DNA from: Desulfonatronospira sp.
GTDB lineage: Bacteria; Desulfobacterota; Desulfovibrionia; Desulfovibrionales; Desulfonatronovibrionaceae
NCBI GenBank assembly: GCA_003553695.1
Contig: PWFB01000098.1
Location: forward strand, 1 to 32,044
Reading direction: 5' to 3'
Length of the DNA: 32,044 bases
Shown: positions 31,662 through 32,044 of the stretch, piece by piece
Layout of the letters: each line of letters begins with the position of its first letter
Position numbering within the stretch: position 1 is the stretch's first letter
Notes under the pieces: model-generated
The model's database searches: none
What the model was told of the DNA's origin: nothing
Seen by the model: the letters and a program-made list of their open reading frames with translations, nothing else
Translations under genes and position numbers: made by a program

Positions 31662-32044
31662 TCAAGGTGCACCATACTTGCGGAAAAATTTTTCCAGGGA
31701 GTCCAGGTAGATCTCCCGGCTCTGTTTGTAGCCGGAGTTGTGGTCCCCCTGGATTTCCAGAAAGTATCTGGGTTCCAGGGCATTAGAGTAAAGGGTGCGG
31801 CCGTGTCTGTAGGGCACGATCTCGTCCTGGGGGCTGTGAATGACCAGTACCGGGGCTGCAAAGTCCTGCAGTTTGGACTGGGTATCGTAGCTGTATCTGG
31901 CCAGAAGCTTTACCGGAAGAAATGGCATGAGGTCCCTGCCCAGTTCCGGGACACTCAGGAAGGTGGACTCCAGGATTACTCCGGCGGGCTTCTGGTGAAC
32001 GGCCAGTTCCGCTGCCACCGCGCCTCCCAGGGAGCGGCCCATGA
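31662..32044 (-). CDS. Alpha/beta hydrolase (N-terminus beyond the window)
   Basis: The last 127 or so codons of a serine hydrolase are visible; the frame runs off the right edge. The nucleophile elbow is GRSLGGAVA (GxSxG). The acid is expected in HSPQDEIVP and the catalytic His in GDHNSGY, in the right order and spacing for an alpha/beta hydrolase of the BEM46/ABHD13-like or serine aminopeptidase-like type. The substrate cannot be judged. It is convergent with rnj. Any signal peptide or membrane anchor would lie outside the window. Confidence 0.85.
   Translation of the reverse strand, partial: MGRSLGGAVAAELAVHQKPAGVILESTFLSVPELGRDLMPFLPVKLLARYSYDTQSKLQDFAAPVLVIHSPQDEIVPYRHGRTLYSNALEPRYFLEIQGDHNSGYKQSREIYLDSLEKFFRKYGAP

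Overview
The window comes from the chromosome of a dissimilatory sulfate-reducing bacterium, most likely a member of the Desulfovibrionales. The best clue is a complete 105-residue DsrC ending in the two-cysteine swinging arm (C93, C104), the partner of dissimilatory sulfite reductase. The many Gram-negative housekeeping genes (lipoprotein transglycosylase MltF, DksA, tig-clpP-clpX) agree. The genus cannot be fixed from sequence alone.

Layout. Positions 1-3675 (minus): partial mltF, an RlmD-type rRNA uracil methyltransferase and an MsrA-MsrB fusion. Positions 3740-4053: copy A of a foldback mobile element, carrying a smaller palindromic insert. Positions 4176-7321 (plus): a structured leader, then moaA, alr and an EamA-type transporter. 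Positions 7325-10096 (minus): a large P-type cation ATPase. Positions 10097-10885: an AT-rich spacer, then a divergent DnaA. Positions 12254-13929: a UPF0280 protein and a family 2 glycosyltransferase. Positions 13985-17310 (minus): dsrC with its own promoter, preceded by a coupled methyltransferase/YcaO-TPR pair and by tRNA-Gly and tRNA-Cys. Positions 17423-18169: a DUF364-type protein. Positions 18249-18507: copy B of the mobile element, with intact 8-bp target duplications. Positions 18744-21210 (plus): dksA, an NFACT/RqcH-like gene and a NifU/IscU-like scaffold gene. Positions 21325-25153 (minus): clpX, clpP, tig and tRNA-Leu. Positions 25235-27374 (minus): an overlapping pair, a ParB-N protein and an SPL-like radical SAM protein. 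Positions 27579-31544 (plus): an EF-G paralogue, a structured intergenic RNA or terminator, and RNase J. Positions 31662-32044 (minus): a partial alpha/beta hydrolase.

Most of the window is housekeeping: protein quality control (trigger factor, ClpXP, MsrAB, possibly RqcH), RNA processing, cofactor and cell-wall precursor synthesis. The parts that deserve attention are: (1) the methyltransferase/YcaO-TPR pair beside dsrC, a possible modification or sulfur-transfer system; (2) two inverted copies of a non-autonomous element with IS66-like ends (GTAA terminus, 8-bp duplication); (3) several family members that have lost hallmark residues, namely DnaA (DNA-recognition loop), EF-G (G3 histidine), the IscU-like scaffold (third Cys and Asp), the SPL-like protein (hydrogen-donor Cys), the P-type ATPase (acidic ion ligands) and the NFACT protein (DR motif).

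All family assignments come from motifs read by eye. No database search or alignment was run.
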